From NCBI RefSeq assembly GCF_002750975.1, contig NZ_PEJS01000001.1, positions 3,224,001-3,288,000 of the forward strand: a DNA stretch of 64,000 bases. Direction: 5' to 3'. The notes under the pieces were generated by a model. That model worked only from the letters and a program-made list of their open reading frames with translations. It did no database searches and had not been told where the DNA came from. A program made the translations under genes and the position numbers. Origin of the DNA: Stenotrophomonas indicatrix. GTDB lineage: Bacteria; Pseudomonadota; Gammaproteobacteria; Xanthomonadales; Xanthomonadaceae. This document shows positions 1 through 7,556 of the stretch, one piece after another (position 1 is the first letter of the stretch; each line of letters begins with the position of its first letter).

Positions 1-581
1 TGGGCCGTCGCTCGGCCGGTTGGCACTACGTCAACATCGCCGAAGATGGCTGCCACTACGAGGCGCCGAAGCACTGCAAGAGCGGCAACTGCATCGTCGA
101 AGCGCTGAAGGCGCAGAGCGCGATCCTCGGCGACCGCAGCCTGACCGATGGCGAGCGCCTGCAGGCACTGAAATTCGTCGTGCATCTGGTCGGTGACATC
201 CACCAGCCGATGCACGCCGGCTACGGCCACGACAAGGGCGGCAACGATTTCCAGCTGCAGTTCGGCAACCGCGGTACCAACCTGCACTCGCTGTGGGACA
301 GCGGCATGCTCAATACCCGCAAGGTCGACGATGCCGGTTACCTGCCGGTGCTGCGCGCACTGCCGGCGCCGAAGCTGGCACGCCAGTCCAACCCGCAGCG
401 CGATCCGGTCAGCTGGGCTGAAGCCAGCTGCCGCATTTCGGTGCAACCTGGCGTTTACCCTGCCTCGCGTAAGATCGGCGACGACTACACCACGCGCTAC
501 CGGCCGGTGGCCGAAGCGCAGCTGCGACTGGCCGGTGAAAACCTGGCGCAGTTGCTGAACCGCGTGCTCGCCACACGCTGA
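1..581 (+). CDS. S1/P1 nuclease family protein, C-terminal part
   Basis: The reading frame is open from position 3 and runs off the left edge, so the N-terminus (about a third of the usual protein) is missing. The motif HLVGDIHQPMH matches the family's zinc-ligand segment (H, then D four residues on, then H six further), and NLHSLWD supplies the later H and D ligands. The family are secreted or periplasmic zinc-dependent nucleases that cleave single-stranded DNA and RNA to 5'-nucleotides. The stop is followed after 10 nt by the next start, so the two genes may be co-transcribed. Family assignment is secure; the signal peptide cannot be seen. Confidence 0.9.
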   Translation, partial: GRRSAGWHYVNIAEDGCHYEAPKHCKSGNCIVEALKAQSAILGDRSLTDGERLQALKFVVHLVGDIHQPMHAGYGHDKGGNDFQLQFGNRGTNLHSLWDSGMLNTRKVDDAGYLPVLRALPAPKLARQSNPQRDPVSWAEASCRISVQPGVYPASRKIGDDYTTRYRPVAEAQLRLAGENLAQLLNRVLATR

Positions 582-591
582 GGAGTGCCCG

Positions 592-1392
592 ATGTCGGTC
601 CAGGTGCAATCGTTCTTCCACCGTGACAGCAACACCTTCAGCTACCTGGTCAGCGACCCGGCCAGCAGCGAGGCCGCGCTGATCGACCCGGTACTGGATT
701 ACGACCCGGATACCGACGCCAGCAGCGAATCGCCGGTGCGCGCGATGCTCGATGCCATCGCGCAACAGCAGCTGCACGTGCGCTGGCTGCTGGAAACCCA
801 CGCCCATGCCGACCACGTGTCGGCAGGACGTCGGCTCAAGCAACGGTTCCCGGATGCGACGCTGGCCATCGGCGAAGGCATCCGTGCGGTGCAGGCCACG
901 TTTGCACCGCGCTATGGCCTGCAGCTGCCCGAGGAACATGCCGTCTTCGATCACCTGTTCGCTGATGGCGAGACCTTCGCACTGGGTGAACTGCAGGGGC
1001 GCATCATCGCCGTACCCGGCCACACCAGCGACAGCATCGCCTATCTGATCGACGATGCGCTGTTCACCGGCGATTCGTTGTTCATGCCCGATGGCGGCAC
1101 CGCACGCTGCGATTTTCCCGGCGGCGATGCTGCGCAGCTGTACCGCTCGATCCAGCGCCTGCTGGCCCTGCCCGATGCCACCCGCGTATTCGTCTGCCAC
1201 GACTACGGCCCGGGCGGACGCGATTTCGCCAACGAAACCACCATTGGTGAACAGCGCGCGCACAATATCCACGTGCATGAAGGCGTGGCCGAGGCGGAGT
1301 TCGTCAGCGTGCGTCAGGCGCGTGATGCGACCCTGGCAGAACCGCAGCTGATGCAGCCAGCGGTGAAGGCCAACATCCAGGGCGGCGCGTAG
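592..1392 (+). CDS. MBL-fold metallo-hydrolase, persulfide dioxygenase / Blh-like
   Basis: 266 residues. The metallo-beta-lactamase signature HAHADH lies at residues 70-75, followed by further ligand segments PGHTSDS (about 143), FTGDSLF (about 160, bridging Asp) and CHDYGPGG (about 202). Conserved TGDSLF and PGGDA segments place it with the ETHE1/Blh branch of the glyoxalase II superfamily, iron enzymes that oxidise glutathione persulfide in sulfide detoxification; that activity is inferred from family. The ATG follows a good Shine-Dalgarno (AGGAG, 581-585). No adjacent BigR-type ArsR regulator or rhodanese is visible, unlike classical bigR operons. Confidence 0.85.
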   Translation: MSVQVQSFFHRDSNTFSYLVSDPASSEAALIDPVLDYDPDTDASSESPVRAMLDAIAQQQLHVRWLLETHAHADHVSAGRRLKQRFPDATLAIGEGIRAVQATFAPRYGLQLPEEHAVFDHLFADGETFALGELQGRIIAVPGHTSDSIAYLIDDALFTGDSLFMPDGGTARCDFPGGDAAQLYRSIQRLLALPDATRVFVCHDYGPGGRDFANETTIGEQRAHNIHVHEGVAEAEFVSVRQARDATLAEPQLMQPAVKANIQGGA

Positions 1393-1433
1393 GGCCCGCA
1401 CGGTCGCCTCATCGCGCCAGCAATGACACCGCG

Positions 1434-1994
1434 TCATTTGCCCTGCGTGCGCACCACATGCTGGCCCTTCACGATCTCGAAGGTGAAGGCATACAGCAGG
1501 CTCACCGGCACCGGTTCGACGCGCTCGGCGCCTTCGCAGTCGCCACGGTCGCTCGGCACCTTGCCGGGAGCGAAGTGGCAGACCGCGGCGGGCGAATACT
1601 TCCACATCGCCACCGCCTCCTGCGCAGCCTGCAACAGCGGCGCATTCTCGCTCGCCGCGCCTGCCGCGCATTCGCTGCGGTCGACCAGCGCCAGGCTTCG
1701 CTCGACAGCGCCTTCGGCATCGACCACCACCTGCAGGCAGATCGTGGTCGGCGCCAGCTCGGTGCGCGGGTCACGATCACCGATCTGCGGATCCGGCGCC
1801 GCATACAGCTGCGGCATCCGATAGCCTTCGGTCGCTCCCAGCGTGTACGCCTGCACTTGGCCGCTGCCGCCTTTCCCTTCCGCATGCAGGCGCTGATGGC
1901 CGACACTCTCATTGCGGGTATCGACGGTGGTCAACCGTTCCTGGGTGGCGCAGCCTGCCAGCATCCCCACTGCCAACAGCAGCGCGATGCGCAT
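1434..1994 (-). CDS. Lipoprotein with TonB C-terminal-like domain
   Basis: About 186 residues. The N-terminus has a lipoprotein signal ending in the lipobox LAGC (Cys near residue 15), predicting a lipidated periplasm-facing protein. The C-terminal half (CLQVVVDAEGAVERS ... AVAMWKYSPA) has the pattern of the TonB C-terminal fold, as in many Xanthomonadaceae energy-transducer-like proteins. The start codon overlaps the stop of the upstream M56 gene by one base (TGATG), so it is the last gene of a blaI-M56-lipoprotein operon. Function is not known; it could receive or relay a cell-envelope signal. It has no transmembrane anchor or proline-rich spacer, so it is not a complete TonB. Confidence 0.75.
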   Translation of the reverse strand: MRIALLLAVGMLAGCATQERLTTVDTRNESVGHQRLHAEGKGGSGQVQAYTLGATEGYRMPQLYAAPDPQIGDRDPRTELAPTTICLQVVVDAEGAVERSLALVDRSECAAGAASENAPLLQAAQEAVAMWKYSPAAVCHFAPGKVPSDRGDCEGAERVEPVPVSLLYAFTFEIVKGQHVVRTQGK

Positions 1995-3208
1995 CACCTG
2001 GCGGTCTCCGTCACGTCGTCGCTCTCATCCATGGCGAAGGTGATCGGAATGCGTACAGCGCCCGCCACCGGCTTGCCGTTCTTCAGCGCCGGGCGATAGG
2101 TCCAGCTTCGTGCTGCTGCAATCGATACCGCTTCAAACACGCCCGGATTGGTGGCACTCACTACACGCACATCACTGACAGCACCTTGCGCATCAACGTC
2201 GACGCGGAGCACCACCACGCCTGTCTGGCTCTGCTCGAACGCGCTCTTCGGGTAGCTCGGTGGTGGCATCTTGTCGACCCGGATCTCGCGATCCATGACG
2301 GCCACGGTTGGGCCGGCCGCCATTGCTCCACCCTGGCTGGCCCACGCCACCGCCCCCACGCCCAGGCACAACCCGACCACCAGCACCTGCCCCGACACCC
2401 ACGGCAATGCCTTCCGCTTGGACTGCTTCAACATGGCGATACGCTCCTTCAACACAGGCTGGCTGCGCCAGTGGCATACCGCCGGCGCAACCGGATGGAC
2501 CAGCTGCGCCTTCAGCAGCGTGCTGGCGTAGAGGCCGCGCAGCGCAGGCTGCGGGGCAATGGTGCGGGCGTCGCAGGCCAGTTCCTGGTCACGCAGGAAA
2601 CGGCGTGCGGCCCATGGCAGCAGCGGATGGAACCAGAACACCGCGCGCATCAGCAGCAGTACGCCGTTGGCCCAGTGATCGCCATTGCGACGATGGCTGT
2701 GCTCGTGCTGCAGGATCAGCGCCTGCTCCTGTGCAGTGAACTGCTGGTCGAAATCGGGGCCGACCACGATGCGCGGCCGCCACAGGCCCACCAGCGCCGG
2801 CAGCCCGGGATCGCCACTGGCCTGCCAGCTGCCATCGGCGCGTGCCTGCAGGCCGCCCATGCCGCGTTCGAAGCGGCGCTGTGCGCGCAGGTCGCGCAAC
2901 AGACAGAGGCTCGCGCCCAGCGCCCACGCCAACAACAGCAGCAAGGGCCATTGCAGAGATGACGCAGGCAGGCCCTCCACTGCTTCCGGCACGACCTTCA
3001 GTGGCAAGGTCGGCACATGCTGCAACAGCGCGACCTGTGGCAGGGGAATCAACAGCGTGGCCAACAGCAGGGGCAGCAGCCACCAGCTGCGGTAAGCCAG
3101 GCCGGCGCCGCCCAATCGCACCAGCAACGGCCGCGTCACCGCCAGCAGGACCACGCCCACCGCCAACCACAAGCTGGCCTGCCACAGACCATCGAGCAGC
3201 TCATTCAT
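1994..3208 (-). CDS. BlaR1/MecR1-type M56 family metallopeptidase fused to a TonB C-terminal domain
   Basis: 404 residues. The N-terminal half is hydrophobic with several membrane spans (about 10-28, 42-60, 86-104) and carries the zinc peptidase motif HEHSH (residues 168-172, HExxH) and a downstream ELACDA segment (third ligand Glu near 209). A further span lies near 265-290. Residues about 310-395 (PSYPKSAFEQSQTGVVVLR ... SWTYRP) form a TonB C-terminal domain in place of the penicillin-binding sensor of BlaR1. The start overlaps the blaI-like stop by 8 nt. M56 proteins of this layout are sensor proteases that inactivate a BlaI-type repressor; the signal sensed here is unknown. Confidence 0.88.
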   Translation of the reverse strand: MNELLDGLWQASLWLAVGVVLLAVTRPLLVRLGGAGLAYRSWWLLPLLLATLLIPLPQVALLQHVPTLPLKVVPEAVEGLPASSLQWPLLLLLAWALGASLCLLRDLRAQRRFERGMGGLQARADGSWQASGDPGLPALVGLWRPRIVVGPDFDQQFTAQEQALILQHEHSHRRNGDHWANGVLLLMRAVFWFHPLLPWAARRFLRDQELACDARTIAPQPALRGLYASTLLKAQLVHPVAPAVCHWRSQPVLKERIAMLKQSKRKALPWVSGQVLVVGLCLGVGAVAWASQGGAMAAGPTVAVMDREIRVDKMPPPSYPKSAFEQSQTGVVVLRVDVDAQGAVSDVRVVSATNPGVFEAVSIAAARSWTYRPALKNGKPVAGAVRIPITFAMDESDDVTETAR

Positions 3209-3566
3209 GGTCCAGCTCCTGGATCAGCTTCTTGAGTTCGGCGATGTCCTGTGCGCTGAGCTGGCCGCGTTCGCTGAAGTGCGCCACCAGCGGCGCCACC
3301 CGGCCCTCGAAGACACGGCCGAGGAAGTCCTGGCTCTGCGCCTCGACCCAGACCTGGCGCTGCAGCAGCGGCCGGTACAGGTAGCGCCGGCCATCGCGCT
3401 CGGCGGCGATCGCGCCCTTGGTCAGCAGGCGGTTGAGCAGGGTCTTGATGGTCGGCTCAGCCCAGTCGCGGTGCGCCAGTGCGGCCACCACCTCGTCGGC
3501 GCTGCGCGGTGCCTGCTGCCACAGCACCTCCATCACAACGGCTTCGGCTTCGCTGATCGGGGTCAT
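3201..3566 (-). CDS. BlaI/MecI/CopY family transcriptional repressor
   Basis: 121 residues. The N-terminal winged helix (TPISEAEAVVMEVLWQQ ... PTIKTLLNRLLTKGAIA) matches the BlaI/MecI DNA-binding domain, and the C-terminal half (FLGRVFEGRVAPLVAHF) the dimerisation region where the partner protease usually cuts. It is the first gene of a three-gene operon with an M56 protease and a TonB-like lipoprotein. A perfect palindrome at 3589-3610, just upstream of its start, is a good candidate for its own operator, giving autorepression relieved by the protease. No beta-lactamase gene is adjacent, so the regulon is unknown. Confidence 0.93.
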   Translation of the reverse strand: MTPISEAEAVVMEVLWQQAPRSADEVVAALAHRDWAEPTIKTLLNRLLTKGAIAAERDGRRYLYRPLLQRQVWVEAQSQDFLGRVFEGRVAPLVAHFSERGQLSAQDIAELKKLIQELDHE

Positions 3567-3588
3567 GGTTTACATCCGTAATCGACGG

Positions 3589-3610
3589 TTCGATTACGCG
3601 CGTAATCGAA
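3589..3610. promoter_or_regulatory. Candidate BlaI-type operator, 22-bp perfect palindrome
   Basis: Positions 3589-3610 read TTCGATTACG then its exact inverse complement CGTAATCGAA around a central CG, with no mismatch. One extra half-site (CGTAATCGA) occurs at 3577-3585 in the same orientation as the right half, 24 bp away. The palindrome lies 23-44 bp upstream of the blaI-like ATG (minus strand), where a promoter is expected. BlaI-family dimers bind such dyads; the link to this repressor is inferred from position. Confidence 0.7.
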
Positions 3611-3684
3611 TCGACTGTCAACCCCTCGACCGGTAATTCATCACGCCTGCGCCAGCATGGGGGGCCTCCACCGCAGGTACCGGC

Positions 3685-4242
3685 ATGAAGCCCTTGCGCA
3701 AACGTGACTTCCCGGTCGAGCAGGCCCGGCGCTTCCTCGAGCCCGGCCCCATCGTGCTGGTCAGCACCGCCTGGCAAGGCCAGCGCAACCTGATGACGAT
3801 GGGCTGGCACATGGTGATGGGCTTCTCGCCCTCGCTGGTCGCCACCTACCTGTGGAACGAGAACCACAGCTTCAGCCTGGCCCGCAGCAGCAGCGAATGC
3901 GTGATCAACATCCCGGGCGTGGAGCTGCTGGACACGGTGGTCGATATCGGCAACTGCAGCGGCCGTGACGTGGACAAGTTCGAACGGTTCGGCCTGGATG
4001 CGATGCCAGCGCGGGAGGTGGGGGCACCGCTGGTGGGCCAGTGCCATTCCAGCTTCGAGTGCCGCCTGCATGACGACAGCCAGGTCGAATCGAGCAACCT
4101 GTTCATCTGGGAAATCGTGCGCGCCCATGTTGCGCCTCGCCCAAAGCTGCCGCGCACGGTGCATTACCGGGGCGATGGGCAGTTCATGGTGTCCGGTGCC
4201 GAAGTCTCGCGTCGACGGCGGTTCAAGCCCGACATGCTGTAA
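3685..4242 (+). CDS. Flavin reductase-like (FMN-binding split-barrel) protein
   Basis: 185 residues. The pattern PGPIVLVSTAWQGQRNLMTMGW near residues 20-41, then SPSLVATYL and a mid-protein SSECVINIPG, is that of flavin reductase-like domain proteins that bind FMN in a split barrel and reduce flavin with NAD(P)H or act on small molecules. The last third (HYRGDGQFMVSGAEVS) is also typical. The stop overlaps a possible upstream start of the next gene. The physiological substrate cannot be told from sequence. Confidence 0.88.
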   Translation: MKPLRKRDFPVEQARRFLEPGPIVLVSTAWQGQRNLMTMGWHMVMGFSPSLVATYLWNENHSFSLARSSSECVINIPGVELLDTVVDIGNCSGRDVDKFERFGLDAMPAREVGAPLVGQCHSSFECRLHDDSQVESSNLFIWEIVRAHVAPRPKLPRTVHYRGDGQFMVSGAEVSRRRRFKPDML

Positions 4243-4274
4243 TGCCAGCACTCCCCCAAGCAGGACCGCCCCGG

Positions 4275-6227
4275 ATGACCGAACACCTCACCGACCTCGA
4301 CGCCGCCGTTGACTGGCTGTTTGCGCGCGTGGATGGGCCGCTGCGGATCGGTGCGCCGCTGGCGCTGGGTAAACCACACCGCCTGCTCAACGCCCTGTAT
4401 GCGCGCGTCGAACAGGACCCGTCGCGGCCGCTGGAGCTGTATACCGCGCTGTCACTGAACCCGCCGCAGGCAAAGGGCAACGGCCTGGAAGCACGTTTCC
4501 TGGCACCGTTCGCGGCCCGCCACTTCGGTGAAGACTTCCCGCGCATGGCCTACGCCGATGCAATCGCCCGCGATGCGTTGCCAGCGCATGTGCAAGTGGA
4601 AGAGTTCTACATGCAGTCCGGTGCCCTGCTCGGTTCGCGACAGGCGCAATCCAGCTACACCAGCCTCAACTACACCCACGCTGCCGACGCGGTAGCGCAG
4701 CGCGCGCCGCAGGTGATCGTGCAGAAAGTGGCGATGCGCCCGGACGACCGACGCCTTTCGCTGTCCTGCAACAACGACATCACCCAGGACACGCTGGACG
4801 CGATGACCGCACGCGGCCTGCCACGCCCGCTGCTGGTCGCCGAGATCGATCCGCAGCTGCCCTATCTGGGCGGCACAGCCACGGTCGACGTGTCCTTCTT
4901 CGATCTGGTCATCACCCCGCCAGCGCCGTATCCGGCGTTGTTCGGCCTGCCACGGCAACCGGTGGCCGACGCCGACTACGCCATCGGCCTGTATGCCAGC
5001 ACCCTGGTGCGCGACGGTGGCACCCTGCAGATCGGCATCGGCACCCTGGCCGATGCACTCAGCCACGCATTGGTACTGCGCCACACCGACAACGCACGCT
5101 ACCGCCGCGTGTTGAACGCGCTGGATCCGCAACTGGCCAGCCATCCGCTGGTACAGGAGATCGGCGGACTGGACCCGTTCGAGATCGGCCTGTACGGCTG
5201 CAGCGAAATGCTCAACGAGGGCTTCCGCCGGCTGGTGCAGACCGGTGTGATCAAGCGCAAGGTGCATGACGATCTGGCACTGATGCAGCGCATCGAGAAC
5301 GGCAGCACGCTGTCCATCGACCATGCCACGTTGGAGGCCGAGGGCGAATACCTGCACGGCGCGTTCTACCTGGGCTCATCCGAATTCTACGAATGGCTGC
5401 GCACCCTGCCCGAGGACGAATGCCGGGCGATCGGCATGCGCCGCATCAGCGAGATCAACCAACTGTACGGTGGCAACGAAACGCTGGAGCGCCTGCAGCG
5501 CCGTCACGCCCGCTTCTTCAATTCCTGCATGATGGCCACCGCGCTGGGCGCGGCGGTATCCGACGCGCTGGAGGATGGCCGTGTGGTCTCCGGCGTGGGC
5601 GGCCAGTACAACTTCGTGGCGATGGGGCACGCCCTGCCGGAAGCGCGCAGTGTGCTGATGTTCCGCGCTGCCCGTGATGACCGCGGCCAGCGCGAATCCA
5701 ACGTGCGCTGGAACTACGGGCACACAACCATTCCGCGCCACCTGCGTGACATCTATCTCAACGAGTACGGTATCGCCGACGTGCGTGGCCTGACCGACGA
5801 CGACTGTGTGCACGCGATGGCGGCCATCACCGAAGCACCGTTCCAGGGCGCCCTGCTGCAGCAGGCCTTTTCGGCACGCAAGCTGGCCGCCACGGCGCAA
5901 CCTGATGCGCAGCGGCTGCAGCGCAATACACCCCAGGCGCTGGCGGCGGCGCTGGCGCCGTTCCGCAACGATGGCACCCTGCCCGATTACCCGTTGGGCA
6001 GCGACTTCACCGAGATCGAACAGGTACTGGTGAAGGCACTGGGCTGGCTGAAGGCCAATACACAGACGCGCGGCAGCAAGCTGCGTACCGTGTGGGACGC
6101 GCTGTGGCAGCCTGCAGGTGATGGTGACGCGGTGTATCTGCAGCGGATGGAACTGCAGTCGCCCAAGGACTTCGGCGAACGGCTCAATGCACGGTTGTTG
6201 AGGCTGGCCCTGGCGCGCACCGCGTAG
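4275..6227 (+). CDS. Acetyl-CoA hydrolase/transferase family protein
   Basis: About 650 residues from the ATG at 4275; an in-frame ATG at 4242 would add 11 residues and overlap the preceding stop, but 4275 has AGGA at 4262-4265 and is preferred. The middle and C-terminal parts (EIDPQLPYLGG, LQIGIGTLADALSHAL, EIGLYGCSEMLNEGF, SGVGGQYNF) match the acetyl-CoA hydrolase/CoA-transferase family, including the GIG-based CoA-binding loop and the typical GVGGQxxF segment. It likely moves CoA between short acyl groups or hydrolyses acetyl-CoA in the cytosol. It is about 130-150 residues longer than the yeast/bacterial ACH1 form, like other Xanthomonadaceae homologues. Substrate unknown. Confidence 0.88.
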   Translation: MTEHLTDLDAAVDWLFARVDGPLRIGAPLALGKPHRLLNALYARVEQDPSRPLELYTALSLNPPQAKGNGLEARFLAPFAARHFGEDFPRMAYADAIARDALPAHVQVEEFYMQSGALLGSRQAQSSYTSLNYTHAADAVAQRAPQVIVQKVAMRPDDRRLSLSCNNDITQDTLDAMTARGLPRPLLVAEIDPQLPYLGGTATVDVSFFDLVITPPAPYPALFGLPRQPVADADYAIGLYASTLVRDGGTLQIGIGTLADALSHALVLRHTDNARYRRVLNALDPQLASHPLVQEIGGLDPFEIGLYGCSEMLNEGFRRLVQTGVIKRKVHDDLALMQRIENGSTLSIDHATLEAEGEYLHGAFYLGSSEFYEWLRTLPEDECRAIGMRRISEINQLYGGNETLERLQRRHARFFNSCMMATALGAAVSDALEDGRVVSGVGGQYNFVAMGHALPEARSVLMFRAARDDRGQRESNVRWNYGHTTIPRHLRDIYLNEYGIADVRGLTDDDCVHAMAAITEAPFQGALLQQAFSARKLAATAQPDAQRLQRNTPQALAAALAPFRNDGTLPDYPLGSDFTEIEQVLVKALGWLKANTQTRGSKLRTVWDALWQPAGDGDAVYLQRMELQSPKDFGERLNARLLRLALARTA

Positions 6228-6325
6228 CTGCATCGCCGATTGCAGGACTGGGCTGGCGGGCTGGCTTGGCATTGGCTCGCCATTCCTGTATCACGATCGC
6301 TCGATCATTTTCCCGATTACGTCTC

Positions 6326-6799
6326 ATGCGCCACCGCATTACAGCCATCCACCACAGAGCGTGCTTCTCGAGCAGCAGTTGTGCATGGTTGGCCATCAAC
6401 GATGTGCCGATCGAGCTGTGGCTGGCCCAGCATCTGGACCATCCCGACCTCGAAGTGCATGGTCTTTCACTGATGTGGTTGATCGACGAGGATGAGGATG
6501 CGCTGGCCAATCGGCGCATCATCCCTGCCGCGAATGGAACCTCCACCCTGGTGCCGCTGCTGGTGTGTAGTGACGACATGGATTTCGCCTGTTCTACGCT
6601 GATGACCGAGCAGGTGATCGAGGGCGATGTCGTGCGCTGGCAGCGGTTCGGTCGCAGTGAAACCGGGGGCCTGGAAGTCGGCGCCTCCACGTGCTGGTAT
6701 CCAGATAGCAAACCAGTGACATTTGCACTTGCCGACTTCAACCAGGCCTTGAGTGAGCATCAACGGCTCATCAAGGAATCCATCGGCAGCCAAGGCTGA
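6326..6799 (+). CDS. Hypothetical protein
   Basis: About 157 residues if started at the ATG at 6326; an upstream start at 6266 is less likely, and a TTG near 6395 is possible because the first 20-25 residues look non-conserved. No family is recognised. The body is acidic (WLIDEDEDALANRR, STLVPLLVCSDDMDFACS) and soluble, with no signal peptide or membrane span. The local G+C (about 53% over 6301-6360) is lower than its neighbours, which would fit recent acquisition. Small acidic cytosolic orphans of this kind are sometimes immunity proteins, but nothing here demonstrates that. Confidence 0.6.
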   Translation: MRHRITAIHHRACFSSSSCAWLAINDVPIELWLAQHLDHPDLEVHGLSLMWLIDEDEDALANRRIIPAANGTSTLVPLLVCSDDMDFACSTLMTEQVIEGDVVRWQRFGRSETGGLEVGASTCWYPDSKPVTFALADFNQALSEHQRLIKESIGSQG

Positions 6800-6898
6800 T
6801 CCAAGGAACACCGTAGCACTGACCTGGAACACCTCCCTGGACAGCCTCGGGCACGTGCACGCCAAGGCGTCAGCGTGTTCATGCGCTACGCTGTGCGG

Positions 6899-7447
6899 AT
6901 GAACGACGATTCCCGTTTCCTGCATGACCTGCAACGCCGCCAAGCCGATGGCGAGCACCTGCGTTATCTGTGCTTCTGGGGCCACCAGCCGCCGCGCATG
7001 GGCGTGGCGGCGTCGTGTTTCAGCCAGTGGTACGACGCAGGTTTCAACATCGAAGGCGTGCACTACCCCACTGCCGAGCACTTCATGATGGCCGGCAAAG
7101 CGCGACTGTTTGGTGCCACCGACATCCTCGAACAGGTTCTCGCCAGCCGCACGCCTGACAAGGTGAAAGCGCTGGGCCGGAAGATCGACGGCTTCGACGA
7201 GGCTCTCTGGGCGCAGGCGCGCTACGCCCTGGTGGTCGAAGGCAATCGGGCCAAGTTCTCGCAGAATGCGGCGCTGGGTGATTTTCTGCGCGCCACGGCA
7301 GACCAGGTGCTGGTGGAAGCCAGTCCGGTGGATTTTATCTGGGGAATCGGCCTGGCCAAGGATCACGCCGACGCACACAACCCGGCGCGGTGGCGCGGAT
7401 TGAATTTGCTGGGGTTTGCGCTGATGGACGTGCGGGACACGATGTAA
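6899..7447 (+). CDS. NADAR family protein (YbiA-like)
   Basis: 182 residues from the ATG at 6899. The sequence LCFWGHQPPRMG ... CFSQWYDAGF ... YPTAEHFMMAGKARLFG, with the late segment NPARWRGLNLLGFALMDVRD, is the NADAR (NAD- and ADP-ribose-associated) fold. YbiA-type members hydrolyse N-glycosidic bonds of riboflavin-pathway intermediates, and others reverse ADP-ribosylation of guanine; which applies here is not decidable. It is followed by a SMAG hairpin and the terminator of the convergent transketolase gene. A start at 6875 (MFMRYAVRM) is possible but lacks support. Confidence 0.88.
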   Translation: MNDDSRFLHDLQRRQADGEHLRYLCFWGHQPPRMGVAASCFSQWYDAGFNIEGVHYPTAEHFMMAGKARLFGATDILEQVLASRTPDKVKALGRKIDGFDEALWAQARYALVVEGNRAKFSQNAALGDFLRATADQVLVEASPVDFIWGIGLAKDHADAHNPARWRGLNLLGFALMDVRDTM

Positions 7448-7450
7448 CGC

Positions 7451-7475
7451 GCATCCACGCGTGGCGTGGATCTAC
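7451..7475 (-). repeat. SMAG (GTAG-ended) palindromic repeat
   Basis: On the minus strand GTAG is followed by the stem ATCCACGC / GCGTGGAT (plus-strand positions 7453-7460 and 7464-7471). It sits between convergent NADAR and transketolase genes. This is the ATCCACGC subtype of the REP-like family typical of S. maltophilia. Confidence 0.75.
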
Positions 7476-7502
7476 GGGCACGGCGGGCGAAGCGGATCGC
7501 CC

Positions 7503-7532
7503 GGCAAAGAAAAGGCCGGCTTTCGCCGGCCT
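7503..7532 (-). terminator. Rho-independent terminator of transketolase gene
   Basis: Read on the minus strand, an AGGCCGGC / GCCGGCCT stem (7513-7520 and 7525-7532) closes a GAAA loop and is followed by TTTTCTTT, 25 nt after the transketolase stop. GAAA tetraloop plus T-run is a classical intrinsic terminator. Confidence 0.85.
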
Positions 7533-7556
7533 CCCCGTATTCCATTGCAGCGGGAC

